Below, in pieces: positions 26,992 to 35,944 of a DNA stretch of 50,711 bases. The position numbers were made by a program, and so were the translations under genes. The notes beneath the pieces are model-generated. The model did not search any database, was not told the DNA's origin, and saw only the letters and a list, made by a program, of their open reading frames with translations. Source of the DNA: CAZEHJ01 sp964512485 (GTDB lineage Bacteria > Bacteroidota > Rhodothermia > Rhodothermales > UBA10348); contig CAZEHJ010000020.1 in assembly GCA_964512485.1 (NCBI GenBank), positions 1-50,711 on the forward strand, given 5' to 3'. Each line of letters starts with the position of its first letter. Position 1 is the stretch's first letter.

Positions 26992-27963
26992 CTAATCTCG
27001 AACGACCGTTACGACGTCCGAAACGCGCGCCAGGCTGCCAAATATTCCGCGGCCTCCTTTTACAGGATCCAGCACGTTGGGTAATTCTCCCGGAGACAGC
27101 AATCCTCCTCCCTGCTGAGCTTGCTGGTAGCGTTGAAAGTCGAACAGATTGTCATCCAGTGTGCTCATCGTGACGTGAACCCGACCATAAAAGGGTACGG
27201 CAAACCAGGGAAGTTTCACCCGAAGTGTTCCATCGGGGAAGACCTCATAGTTACCTTCATTGACGGGCTGAGAACTGAACTTTACGAGCTCGTTGAGATC
27301 ACCCGGATCAAACTCCAGTCCGACCCGATTGTCTGTGTCTTCGTCCTCGAAGTAGAAGTCGAAATAAGGTTCGACCAGATTGTCCACCGTTGGCTCGAGA
27401 CTTTCAATTGTGAACACAAAAACTGACTGTCGATTCGGGTTTTGACTCTGAGTAACAAGCATCGACCATTGGTCTGGATCCTGATACTCAATCTGTTCGT
27501 GACTGGACTGGATAAGATTGAACACCTGGGGCACGTGTGTTTCAGCCGAAACAGCATCGATCGAACTTCCCGCACTGGCTTCCAGACGGTACGTGCGGTC
27601 CGAATGCACGACATGGTCGATCTCTGGCAGATATTTTCCGGGCTCATCGAATGTCCTCACGTATTCGATCTGCTCTTCGACCGATCCGTCTTCGTTCAAC
27701 AGAAAAACGTCCAGGCTTGCGTTGTTGATTGCAGCGGTTCCGGATGTGAACACATCGTCTACATCGATGGTTTTCGACAGACGGATGGCGGGAAGCAGCT
27801 CTCCACCGACCAGATAGGCTTCGACGACCATTTCTTCGTGATGATCTGAAGGGGAGGCTGAATCACAACCCGATATCATCACTACGCAAAAAATCACTAC
27901 ACAAAAAATCACTACACGATGCGCCAGCAAGAAGGCGAGAGATCTGATATTGATACTGTTCAT
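26992..27963 (-). CDS. DUF4249-like lipoprotein
   Basis: From the ATG at 27963 the protein has 323 residues. The start is a lipoprotein signal with the lipobox VMISGC near residue 33. The pattern EEMVVEAYLVGGELLPAIRLSKT, read in parts (VVEAYLV, IRLSKTIDV), then NNASLDVFLLNEDG, GKYLPEID and YRLEASAG, fits the DUF4249 family. Members of this family are usually encoded beside TonB receptors, as here: the receptor ends 13 bp upstream. They are thought to be surface ligand-binding partners, but function is not established. The frame is open to 28167, but that part overlaps the receptor gene and lacks a signal. The signal peptide contains a 15-bp tandem duplication. Confidence 0.8.
   Translation of the reverse strand: MNSINIRSLAFLLAHRVVIFCVVIFCVVMISGCDSASPSDHHEEMVVEAYLVGGELLPAIRLSKTIDVDDVFTSGTAAINNASLDVFLLNEDGSVEEQIEYVRTFDEPGKYLPEIDHVVHSDRTYRLEASAGSSIDAVSAETHVPQVFNLIQSSHEQIEYQDPDQWSMLVTQSQNPNRQSVFVFTIESLEPTVDNLVEPYFDFYFEDEDTDNRVGLEFDPGDLNELVKFSSQPVNEGNYEVFPDGTLRVKLPWFAVPFYGRVHVTMSTLDDNLFDFQRYQQAQQGGGLLSPGELPNVLDPVKGGRGIFGSLARVSDVVTVVRD
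27888..27917. repeat. 15-bp tandem duplication inside a signal-peptide coding region
   Basis: AAAAAATCACTACAC occurs twice head to tail (27888-27902 and 27903-27917), and a diverged partial copy precedes it (ending ACTACGC). On the coding strand it gives the repeated hydrophobic residues VIFCV. Because 15 is a multiple of three, copy-number change would alter hydrophobic-core length without shifting the frame. Confidence 0.9.
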
Positions 27964-27976
27964 GATGGTGTCCCTG

Positions 27977-30235
27977 TTAAAATCTGAGAGTGAAAGAGAC
28001 GTTCGGGATCGGAATAGGTATCTGAGGCACCTCTTCCTTGCTGATCGTCCCATCGCTGTCAAACTCGTAGAAATTGAACCAGATGTTTCGCTGCTTATAG
28101 ACGTTGATGACCTGCAGCTGAAGCTCTGATTCTGCTCCGAACAGTCTGCCGGACTTCGTGAATCCAACGTCTAATCGGTGGTAGGCAGGAAGTCGTGCCT
28201 GGTTGAACGGACTCACGAGGACGTCAGTCGAGACGTTTTCAAACGGCGAGTTGGCGAGCCTGTATTGGGAAGCCGGCTCCGTGAATGCCTGACCCGTGGC
28301 ATAGGTGAAAACAGAGGTGAACTCCCAGCTTTTGCCCAGGCGCATAGTCCCCGTCACGTTCAGATCGTGGGTCCTGTCGTATTTGGGCGGATAAAATTCC
28401 CGCTCATTTATTACCGGAAAGCGACGCCGTGTGATACCGTAGGTGTAGCCGGCAAATCCGGTAAATGGTCCGAGGCGGCCCTCGACGAAGATCTCATTCC
28501 CCCAGGCGTATCCGTCCCCGAAGTGGAACATGTCCTGGTATTCCAGTCCTGCCACATCGGGCAGAAACGGATTGAGGGAAAACAGGTCCCGCATGGTGCG
28601 ATAGTAGGCTTCCCACTCGATCCGAAAACCGCTATCGGAGCGATATTTCAAGCCTGTTACAACCTGGTCACCATAAGCGGGCTTGACGTTGTCCGCTGCC
28701 GCCAGCCAGACATCCAACCCGGAAAACGCTTCATTCGTGACCAGCGTCAAGAACTGGTGATACCTCCCCATTCCCAACTGCGCATACAGGTTTTCTGACA
28801 ATTGCTTTTCGGCGGCGAATCTGGGTTCGAGCCTGAAGTAGTCCCCGTCGCTGAAGTACGCAGCCCTCAAACCGCTCGTGAATACCCAGTCTGAAGTGGG
28901 TCGCCAGACGTACTCGGCAAATCCACTTCCGTACACGGAACGTGTCTTCAGCGTGAACACTTCCACCCTGTCGAATTCATTCACAAGATCGAATCTAAAC
29001 TGGCCGCCCCAGAATCCGGCTTTCAAAGAGTGTCGCGAATCCGGAATGTATTCGAAGTCACCCTTGACCGAATAGTCGCGTACCTGATTGTCCTGCTCAG
29101 AATGGGTGCTGGCGAAGTCGAACGAAGGATTGCTGAAATAGTGTGAACCGGTAATCGTAAAATTGGAGAACAGATGGTCGGAGAACAGGTGCGTCCAGTT
29201 CGCACTCAGGGTACGGTTTCCGTAGCGAAGCCTGGCATCGACGTCTGTAACAATGGGAATAGCCACGACATCCTGGCCCGTATAGAAAGAAAATGACACC
29301 TTGTCGAGTTCGCTCAGATCAAGGTTCAATTTCCCGTTGGTATCGATGAAATAGAAGGTATCCGGGATTCCGTTCGTCTGCGATTTCCTCGCCAGTGCGA
29401 GCAGTGGCTCAACCGTCGACCTCCGGACGGCCAGCATCCAGGATCCGCGTTTATGAGGGCCCTCGATCATGGCACGCGACGCCAAAAGGCCAAGAGATAC
29501 TGTGCCGGCGGTCGTTTTCCGGTTTCCATCCTTGTTGTAGATATCTACCACGGAGCCGATTCTGCCTCCGTACGAAGCGGAATAGGCGCCCTTGTACAAG
29601 CGCACGTCTTTGATTGCATCTGGATTGAAGGAGGAGAACACGCCGAAGAAGTGGGAAGGATTGTAGACCGTCGTCCGATCCAGAAGAATCAGCGTCTGAT
29701 CCGGGCTTCCCCCCCTGATGTACAGACCTGAAGAGAAATCCGAGGCGGCTTTAACTCCGGGAAGAAGCTGAAGGGAACGAAAAACATCCGGCTCCAAAAT
29801 CGTTGGCAGTTTTCGAATGGTTGCTGTTGGCATCTTGCTCACACCCAGTTGCCTCTGTTCTTCCTCCGTTTGACTCTCACCGGTCACGACGATTTCATTG
29901 ACCTCAAAACTGATTGGTGGCAGTTCGATGTCCAGTCGAATGTGCTCGTCGAGCTCCAGGCTCACTTCAATTTCCAGACCTTCGTACCCGATGTAAGAAA
30001 CCTGAAGCACGTAGGATCCGGCCTCAAGACCTGTGATGGTGAAATACCCTGAATTATTCGTGGCTGAGCCAATGAGCGTGTCCCTCAGGCGGAGATTCGC
30101 CAGAAGCAGGGTCTCGCCGGATTCTGCATCCCGGACGAAGCCACTGATTGACGCCGTCGATTGGGCCCGAGCGTTTCTGGCATCGAAGGCTGAGAGCAGG
30201 ACGACCAGAAAAAATAGAGTCTGTTTCAGTTTCAA
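27977..30235 (-). CDS. TonB-dependent outer-membrane receptor with carboxypeptidase-regulatory-like N-domain
   Basis: The 752-residue protein starts at a TTG directly before a signal peptide (MKLKQTLFFLVVLLSAFDA, cleaved after RAQ). A CarboxypepD_reg-like domain follows (about 28-110, SISGFVRDAESGETLLLANL). NEIVVTGES leads into the plug domain (about 130-245, with LQLLPGVKAASDFSSG and GAYSASYGGRIGSVVDI). The barrel ends NVSFTLRF with a terminal phenylalanine. Together with the DUF4249-like lipoprotein it forms a receptor pair for an unknown substrate. It is the first gene of the cluster. No TonB, ExbB or ExbD gene is in the window. Confidence 0.9.
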   Translation of the reverse strand: MKLKQTLFFLVVLLSAFDARNARAQSTASISGFVRDAESGETLLLANLRLRDTLIGSATNNSGYFTITGLEAGSYVLQVSYIGYEGLEIEVSLELDEHIRLDIELPPISFEVNEIVVTGESQTEEEQRQLGVSKMPTATIRKLPTILEPDVFRSLQLLPGVKAASDFSSGLYIRGGSPDQTLILLDRTTVYNPSHFFGVFSSFNPDAIKDVRLYKGAYSASYGGRIGSVVDIYNKDGNRKTTAGTVSLGLLASRAMIEGPHKRGSWMLAVRRSTVEPLLALARKSQTNGIPDTFYFIDTNGKLNLDLSELDKVSFSFYTGQDVVAIPIVTDVDARLRYGNRTLSANWTHLFSDHLFSNFTITGSHYFSNPSFDFASTHSEQDNQVRDYSVKGDFEYIPDSRHSLKAGFWGGQFRFDLVNEFDRVEVFTLKTRSVYGSGFAEYVWRPTSDWVFTSGLRAAYFSDGDYFRLEPRFAAEKQLSENLYAQLGMGRYHQFLTLVTNEAFSGLDVWLAAADNVKPAYGDQVVTGLKYRSDSGFRIEWEAYYRTMRDLFSLNPFLPDVAGLEYQDMFHFGDGYAWGNEIFVEGRLGPFTGFAGYTYGITRRRFPVINEREFYPPKYDRTHDLNVTGTMRLGKSWEFTSVFTYATGQAFTEPASQYRLANSPFENVSTDVLVSPFNQARLPAYHRLDVGFTKSGRLFGAESELQLQVINVYKQRNIWFNFYEFDSDGTISKEEVPQIPIPIPNVSFTLRF

Positions 30236-30752
30236 GATTGAGCGGCTGAATTGATGAGGAAGATCTCCGACCGAGGGGCGCGTACGAAGATCGCTTCAGT
30301 TGTATGCACTAGTGCCGCATCGGAGCCTAGAGAGGCAACTGCTTTTACTTTTTATTCACACATGTACTTCGCTGACTGCTGGTACTATCACACTAAAATG
30401 AACACTGCCCACCACCGAATTTGATTTTGGACCCCGGCATACTTCAAGACCGGAAGGACCTTCGCCAATGCTCGCAATCGGAGCGCATACAAGCCATTCA
30501 GAATATGAAGTTTTCTTCGCGCCTTCACCCTTTGGGGTAGACCATGCAATCCGTTGTACCACATGGCGTTAACAGTCCCGTCATTTGACCCCTCCAGCGT
30601 AGGATTTGAGGTCCTTTCTGCGTATATTTCTGACTTAGATCACGGGCGTCGAAAGCCCGCTCCGGACACCCCTTTCAAGGCATCATATTTTCTCGCCGGA
30701 GCACCCAAGCACGATCGTATTCAAGTACTAGAACAGGTCAGCGCTGAAGCGC
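30236..30752. other. 517-bp non-coding region between the TonB receptor and gyrA
   Basis: This divergent space should contain the promoters of the receptor cluster and of gyrA, but I see no convincing match. It holds a perfect 10-bp palindrome GCACTAGTGC (about 30307-30316) and a short hairpin CGGGC/GCCCG (30643-30659). Short frames on both strands have no recognisable protein features. Confidence 0.5.
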
Positions 30753-33311
30753 ATGGAAGAACAGAATAACAGGATAATTCCAATCAATATTGAGGAGGAA
30801 ATGAAGTCCTCCTACATCGACTATTCAATGTCGGTGATTGTCAGTAGAGCACTTCCGGATGTGCGTGACGGGTTGAAGCCCGTACATCGTCGAGTCCTCT
30901 ATGGAATGAATGAACAGGGCATGGGTGCTGGCTCCACCTACAAGAAAAGTGCACGTGTAGTTGGTGAGGTCCTCGGTAAATACCACCCCCACGGTGACAC
31001 GGCGATCTACGACACCATGGTGCGTATGGCGCAGGACTTTTCACTCCGGTACCCGCTAGTAGACGGACAGGGAAACTTCGGATCGGTTGACGGTGACGGC
31101 GCTGCAGCCATGCGTTATACGGAAGCCCGGATGACCCGGCTGTCAGAGGAGATGCTCAAGGACCTCGCCAAGGATACCGTTGAGTGGCAGGACAACTTTG
31201 ACGGTTCTCTTCAGGAGCCTACGGTGCTTCCATCTGCCATTCCGAATCTTCTTGTCAATGGTTCAGACGGCATCGCCGTTGGAATGGCAACGAAAATCCC
31301 TCCGCACAACTTGACGGAGACGATCAATGCAACGGTCGCCTACATTGACGACAACGACATTTCCATCGATGATCTCGTAAAGATTATGCCGGCGCCCGAC
31401 TTCCCGACCGGTGGCATCATTTACGGCCACACGGAAGTCAGACAGGCCTACCACACAGGACGTGGCCGCGTGGTCATGCGCGCCAAGATCCATGAAGAGG
31501 AAATTCGTCCCGGTCGATATGCACTGATCGCGACAGAAATCCCATATCAGGTCAACAAGAGCTCGCTCCTTGAAAAAATTGCCATCCTGGCCAGAGACAA
31601 AAAAATCGAAGGTATTTCCGACCTGAGGGATGAGTCAGACCGGGACGGAATGCGTGTGGTCATCGAGCTAAAACGTGATGCGGTGCCCATGGTGGTACAG
31701 AATCAGCTCTACAAGTACACGCAGTTTCAGCAAACCTTTGGTATGAACGTCGTGGCGCTGGTTGGTGGTCGCCCAAAGACACTGAATTTGAAGGAGATGA
31801 TTCTGCACTATGTAGATCATCGTCATGTAGTCGTGCAGCGCCGCACTCAATTTGACCTGCGTAAAGCGAAAGAGCGGGCTCACATTTTGGAAGGACTGAC
31901 GATAGCGCTGGATAATCTGGACGCTGTCATTTCGATTATCCGACATTCGAAAGACACCGAAGAAGCACGGGAAAACCTCATGAAAGGGGTATTTCCGTCA
32001 AAGCTGACCACGGCTCAGTTGGAAAAACTGGGGCTGCCGACGCACGGCGAGTCGCTCTTCACACTTTCCGAATTGCAAGCCAAGGCTATCCTTGAGCTGA
32101 GACTCAATCGCCTTACCGGACTTGAGCGCCAAAAGATCGAAGACGAATTCCTGGCCATTCAAAAAGAGATCGCTCGTCTGAATGAGATTCTCGCCAATGA
32201 AGGCCTGAGAATGGAAATCATTAAAACCGAGCTTCTGGAAATGCGGGACAAGTACGGTGATGAGCGCCGTACCGAGATCGATTATGCAGGCGGCGGAGAC
32301 ATCTTCATCGAAGACCTCATCGAGGACGAGCAGGTTGTCGTGACGATTTCACATCAGGGCCTGATCAAACGAACAAGCTCTTCAGAATACTCGGCCCAGG
32401 GCAGAGGCGGCGTTGGAAAACGCGGAACTGCGATGCGGGACGAAGACTTCGTCGAACACCTCTTTGTCGGCAAGAATCATGACTACCTGCTGTTTTTCAC
32501 CGATCAGGGACGCTGCTATTGGCTCCGGATCTATGAAATACCGGAAGGAAGCAGGGTCAGCAAAGGACGATCCATTCGGAATTGCATTCAGATTGGACCC
32601 GACGACCGCATTCGAGCCGTCCTTCCCGTGTCAAAAGACAATTTCAGGGATAAGGACTTCCTTGATTCGCACTATGTCTTGATGGCGACGAAGAGCGGAC
32701 AGGTGAAGAAAACACAGCTTGAAGCATTCTCCCGGCCTCGCGTAGATGGAATCAAAGCCATCGCGGTAACCGAGGACGATGAGTTGATTGAAGCCCACAT
32801 GACGGATGGCAGCGCCAACGTCATAATCGCTTCCTCCAGTGGTGTCTGTATCCGTTTCAACGAATCAGATGCCCGACCGATGGGTCGCAATACGCGTGGA
32901 GTGCGTGGAATACGATTGGCTCCCGAGCACAGCGTTATCGGAATGATAGTCGTGGAAGACGAGGAAAGAGATATTCTGACGATCAGCGCCAACGGGTACG
33001 GAAAACGGACGGCTCTCGAGCAGTACCGTCTCCAGTCACGCGGCGGTAAAGGGATCATTGCCCAGAAAACAACATCCAAAACTGGTCCGATCGTGGCCAT
33101 CAAGGATGTGCTGGAGAAGAATGATCTCATGATCTCCACCGTTGGCGGCATCATGATTCGCATGGACATTGGCTCTATTTCCCGCCTTGGTCGCAATACG
33201 CAGGGCGTAAGGGTCATCAAGCTCAGAGATGCCGATTCGATCGCTGACGTCACGAAAGTGATTGTCGATGAAGATGAAGAATCAGCATCTGAAGAAGAGC
33301 AGGGCGAATAA
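30753..33311 (+). CDS. gyrA: DNA gyrase subunit A
   Basis: GyrA is the breakage-rejoining subunit of the topoisomerase that adds negative supercoils. The 852-residue protein has its catalytic Tyr122 in AAMRYTEARM, with numbering identical to E. coli. The quinolone region reads HPHGDTAIYD, with Thr at 83 and Asp at 87; Thr83 occurs naturally in some susceptible species. The C-terminal beta-pinwheel has two GyrA-box-like motifs, QGRGGVG and QSRGGKG, and the protein ends in a long acidic tail (DEDEESASEEEQGE). gyrB is not in the window. Confidence 0.95.
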   Translation: MEEQNNRIIPINIEEEMKSSYIDYSMSVIVSRALPDVRDGLKPVHRRVLYGMNEQGMGAGSTYKKSARVVGEVLGKYHPHGDTAIYDTMVRMAQDFSLRYPLVDGQGNFGSVDGDGAAAMRYTEARMTRLSEEMLKDLAKDTVEWQDNFDGSLQEPTVLPSAIPNLLVNGSDGIAVGMATKIPPHNLTETINATVAYIDDNDISIDDLVKIMPAPDFPTGGIIYGHTEVRQAYHTGRGRVVMRAKIHEEEIRPGRYALIATEIPYQVNKSSLLEKIAILARDKKIEGISDLRDESDRDGMRVVIELKRDAVPMVVQNQLYKYTQFQQTFGMNVVALVGGRPKTLNLKEMILHYVDHRHVVVQRRTQFDLRKAKERAHILEGLTIALDNLDAVISIIRHSKDTEEARENLMKGVFPSKLTTAQLEKLGLPTHGESLFTLSELQAKAILELRLNRLTGLERQKIEDEFLAIQKEIARLNEILANEGLRMEIIKTELLEMRDKYGDERRTEIDYAGGGDIFIEDLIEDEQVVVTISHQGLIKRTSSSEYSAQGRGGVGKRGTAMRDEDFVEHLFVGKNHDYLLFFTDQGRCYWLRIYEIPEGSRVSKGRSIRNCIQIGPDDRIRAVLPVSKDNFRDKDFLDSHYVLMATKSGQVKKTQLEAFSRPRVDGIKAIAVTEDDELIEAHMTDGSANVIIASSSGVCIRFNESDARPMGRNTRGVRGIRLAPEHSVIGMIVVEDEERDILTISANGYGKRTALEQYRLQSRGGKGIIAQKTTSKTGPIVAIKDVLEKNDLMISTVGGIMIRMDIGSISRLGRNTQGVRVIKLRDADSIADVTKVIVDEDEESASEEEQGE

Positions 33312-33392
33312 CCGTATTTTTTGTATCGGGTCGCACCCCCGCGCAAATAGATCCGTATGCCCGTCCATAACCTCATTCATAAAGGTTTTAAA

Positions 33393-33419
33393 AGGAAGAC
33401 ACATATTTTCAGGAAGACA
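33393..33419 (+). promoter_or_regulatory. Duplicated AGGAAGACA with ribosome binding site
   Basis: AGGAAGACA occurs at 33393-33401 and again at 33411-33419. The second copy places AGGA 7 bases before the ATG at 33422, a good Shine-Dalgarno in a genome where most genes have weak ones. The first copy may be a relic or a standby site. Confidence 0.5.
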
Positions 33420-33421
33420 AC

Positions 33422-34201
33422 ATGATTAAAAAATTCAGCATGCTGGCGGTGGCGCTCTTCGCTTTCGCCTTCATAAGCTCATCGTCCAACGCCCAGGACC
33501 TTTCTACGGCACGCGGAGTGATTGAAGCGCATATCGAAGCAACGGGAGGAGCCAGCGCATGGAACTCCATCAAAGACATGTACATGGAGGCAACGGTTGA
33601 TGTCGGAACGCCTATGGGCGACCTGTCGATCGAGCTAAAGTCCTGGGCGATTTTCCCTGGCTACACATACACGGAAATGAACCTGCTCGCGGGTCCTGAT
33701 GGAATCCCTGCCGAAATGGTAAATATGAAAGCCTACAGCACTCCTCTTGAAGGCTGGGTTGAAAACGCGCAGGGAAGACAGGATATCAATACGCTTCCTC
33801 CTCAGGCGCGGCAGCAGTTTCAGCGCACCACACCCAAGAATGAACTTCAGTTTCTCAGCAATCCGGATTCGACGTTGGTGCTGATGCCTGAATCTACCTT
33901 CAACGATAGGGCAGTATATGTGGTTGGAATAACCAGTTTCGGAGTCGAGTCCAGATTTATGTTCGACAAAGAATCGTTGCTGATCGTTGCCCAGGAAACG
34001 GATACTCCTGCCGGAGCTGTCACGACAACTATGTCTGAGTACATGGAAGTCAATGGTCTTCTCTTTTCGGGCGGACAGAATTCTGACAATCCTCAGCAGT
34101 CCCAGAAGGTAACGTTCAACAAGATTGAGCTTGATACAGGTATCACTCCAGGTGAACTGGCCACGAAATCTGGTTCACGCAAAGCTGCTGCTCCCGAGTA
34201 G
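33422..34201 (+). CDS. Periplasmic LolA-like (outer-membrane lipoprotein-sorting-like) protein
   Basis: The 259-residue protein has a clear signal peptide (MIKKFSMLAVALFAFAFIS, cleaved near SNAQ). The mature start ARGVIEAHIEATGGASAWNSIKDMYMEATV resembles proteins called outer membrane lipoprotein-sorting in the FCB group (key parts: EAHIEATGG, WNSIKDMYMEATV). A beta-rich body with a LolA-like half-barrel pattern follows. It has no cysteine at the cleavage site and so is soluble in the periplasm. Role as a carrier is inferred and not proven for this group. The gene stands alone between gyrA and a strong terminator, has an unusually good ribosome binding site and is probably well expressed. Confidence 0.65.
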   Translation: MIKKFSMLAVALFAFAFISSSSNAQDLSTARGVIEAHIEATGGASAWNSIKDMYMEATVDVGTPMGDLSIELKSWAIFPGYTYTEMNLLAGPDGIPAEMVNMKAYSTPLEGWVENAQGRQDINTLPPQARQQFQRTTPKNELQFLSNPDSTLVLMPESTFNDRAVYVVGITSFGVESRFMFDKESLLIVAQETDTPAGAVTTTMSEYMEVNGLLFSGGQNSDNPQQSQKVTFNKIELDTGITPGELATKSGSRKAAAPE

Positions 34202-34220
34202 GCACTATTTGGTTCTACGG

Positions 34221-34260
34221 AAAAGGGGCGGTGATCTTCGATCACCGCCCCTTTCTTTTT
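34221..34260. terminator. Bidirectional Rho-independent terminator
   Basis: A 12-bp perfect stem GGGGCGGTGATC/GATCACCGCCCC with a 3-base loop (34225-34251) has A-rich sequence before it and TTTCTTTTTT after it. It therefore ends transcription of the LolA-like gene on the plus strand and can also serve the convergent lat gene. Confidence 0.85.
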
Positions 34261-34282
34261 TCAGTCTTTTCTGATCGGCCCG

Positions 34283-35668
34283 TTATCCATCCATGAGGGC
34301 GTCAGTCAATCCCGCTTTTTTGGTGTACGGACGATACTCTTCCTCGATCGTAAGAATGATCGAACGAATTATATCGATTCCCTTGTCGACCTCTTCCTTT
34401 GTGATCGTCAATGGAGAACGGAAACGGATTGAGCGATCTCCACAGCCCAGGATAATGATTCCCTGGTCGTAGCAGCGCTGGAGAAGCCGATCCCTGAACT
34501 CTGCCGTCGGCATATCCACAGCACACATGAGACCCAGCCCACGAACGTTGGAAACGGACTCCGTTTCATCTGCCAGAGCATCCAGAAGAGCGTTGAGGTG
34601 ATCGCCCACAACCTTCGCATTTTCAACGAGATTGTCTTCTTCAATAATCTCAAGGATCTTATCGAAGCGTACCATATCGGTGAGATTTCCACCCCACGTC
34701 GAGTTGATCCGGCTTCCCATTTTAAATACATGATCCTGCACTTCATCGAGACGACGGCCCGCGAGAATACCACATACCTGCGTTTTCTTGCCGAATGAAA
34801 TGATGTCGGGTTCGACACCGATGGCTTGATGAGCCCAGAACGCGCCGGTCATTCCCACACCCGTCTGCACCTCATCAAAAATCAGCAAAGCATCATTTTC
34901 TACGCAGAGATCCTTGAGCGCCTGAAGAAATTCCTTCCTGAAGTGGTTGTCGCCGCCTTCTCCCTGAATCGGCTCAATGATGATACATGCGATCTCATCT
35001 TTCATCGACTGGAAGTAGTGTTTGGCCTGATTCAGCGCTACCTGCTCTCGCTCAATGATATCATCAAGATGATCTTCGACAGGAAAAACCACCTTGGGAT
35101 TCGAAACGCGTGGCCAGTCGAACATCGGAAAGTGCATAGTCTTTCGGGGGTCCGCCGTATTGGTCAGCGAAAGTGTGTATCCGCTTCTACCATGAAAGGA
35201 TTGATCGAAGTGAAGAACTTTGTGCCCCATTTCACGGCGGTACCCCTTCTGGTAATTCTTACGAACCTTCCAGTCGAAAGCAGTTTTCAGAGCGTTTTCT
35301 ACGGCAAGAGCTCCTCCTGATACAAAAAATGCATAAGGCAGATAATCCGGTTTGGCGACTCGTCCGAACGTGTCCAGGAATCGTGCCATCGCAACCGTTC
35401 GCACATCCGAGTTCGTGACTTTGTTCATGGCTGAATCAAGGAGCCTGGTTTTGAAATCCTCGTCATTGACCATTTTGGGGTGATTCATTCCCACTGAACT
35501 TGAGGCATAAAATCCGAAAAAATCCATGTAGGATTTCTCGCTCTGCTCGTCCACCAGATCAATGCCATTGCTTGACTGTGTTCCCAGAACCAGAGGCATC
35601 ATACCCTCTGCGTTGGTGTGTTCGAGGAAGATTCCCTCTACCTGATCCGGTGTAATGTTTCTGGCCAT
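34283..35668 (-). CDS. lat: L-lysine 6-transaminase
   Basis: The enzyme moves the epsilon-amino group of lysine to 2-oxoglutarate, giving alpha-aminoadipate semialdehyde, using PLP. The 461-residue protein is a class III aminotransferase with IFDEVQTGVGMTG, the PLP lysine in IISFGKKTQVCGI, and RINSTWGGNLTDMVR. The N-terminal segment MDFFGFYASSSVGMNHPKM is characteristic of Lat rather than ornithine or GABA aminotransferases. No semialdehyde dehydrogenase gene is nearby. The gene is divergent from lipA. Role could be lysine degradation or making a solute precursor. Confidence 0.9.
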   Translation of the reverse strand: MARNITPDQVEGIFLEHTNAEGMMPLVLGTQSSNGIDLVDEQSEKSYMDFFGFYASSSVGMNHPKMVNDEDFKTRLLDSAMNKVTNSDVRTVAMARFLDTFGRVAKPDYLPYAFFVSGGALAVENALKTAFDWKVRKNYQKGYRREMGHKVLHFDQSFHGRSGYTLSLTNTADPRKTMHFPMFDWPRVSNPKVVFPVEDHLDDIIEREQVALNQAKHYFQSMKDEIACIIIEPIQGEGGDNHFRKEFLQALKDLCVENDALLIFDEVQTGVGMTGAFWAHQAIGVEPDIISFGKKTQVCGILAGRRLDEVQDHVFKMGSRINSTWGGNLTDMVRFDKILEIIEEDNLVENAKVVGDHLNALLDALADETESVSNVRGLGLMCAVDMPTAEFRDRLLQRCYDQGIIILGCGDRSIRFRSPLTITKEEVDKGIDIIRSIILTIEEEYRPYTKKAGLTDALMDG

Positions 35669-35944
35669 ACTGGTACTGATTTTCTGATGTGCTTTTAAAC
35701 CGTTTATTGCCCGTTTTGTGCTCTGACGGTGCAGAATGGGCGTTCGGAAGATAGCATATTAGGCCGAAAGTTCATCACGGCCCCTCAGCAATTCAGGGAT
35801 CATTCAAACTCGGAAAAGGTTGGTGAAGCTCTCGATACAATCTTACACGACCACCGAAATCCTCTTTCTATGGAGGCGTCAAGAAAACCACATCGTCCGG
35901 GCGAAATAACGCTGAAGTCTGCCGCTCCTCAAACGGATGCCGGT

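Noticed and set aside
30356..30562. 68-residue minus-strand frame upstream of gyrA
   Set aside because: No recognisable domain, no ribosome binding site; I considered a transposase remnant but found no supporting motif or inverted repeats.
30554..30769. 71-residue frame running into the gyrA start
   Set aside because: It overlaps the gyrA start in another frame and lacks any conserved feature.
32672..33376. 234-residue antisense frame within gyrA
   Set aside because: Shadow of the conserved gyrA frame, with serine/arginine-rich composition.
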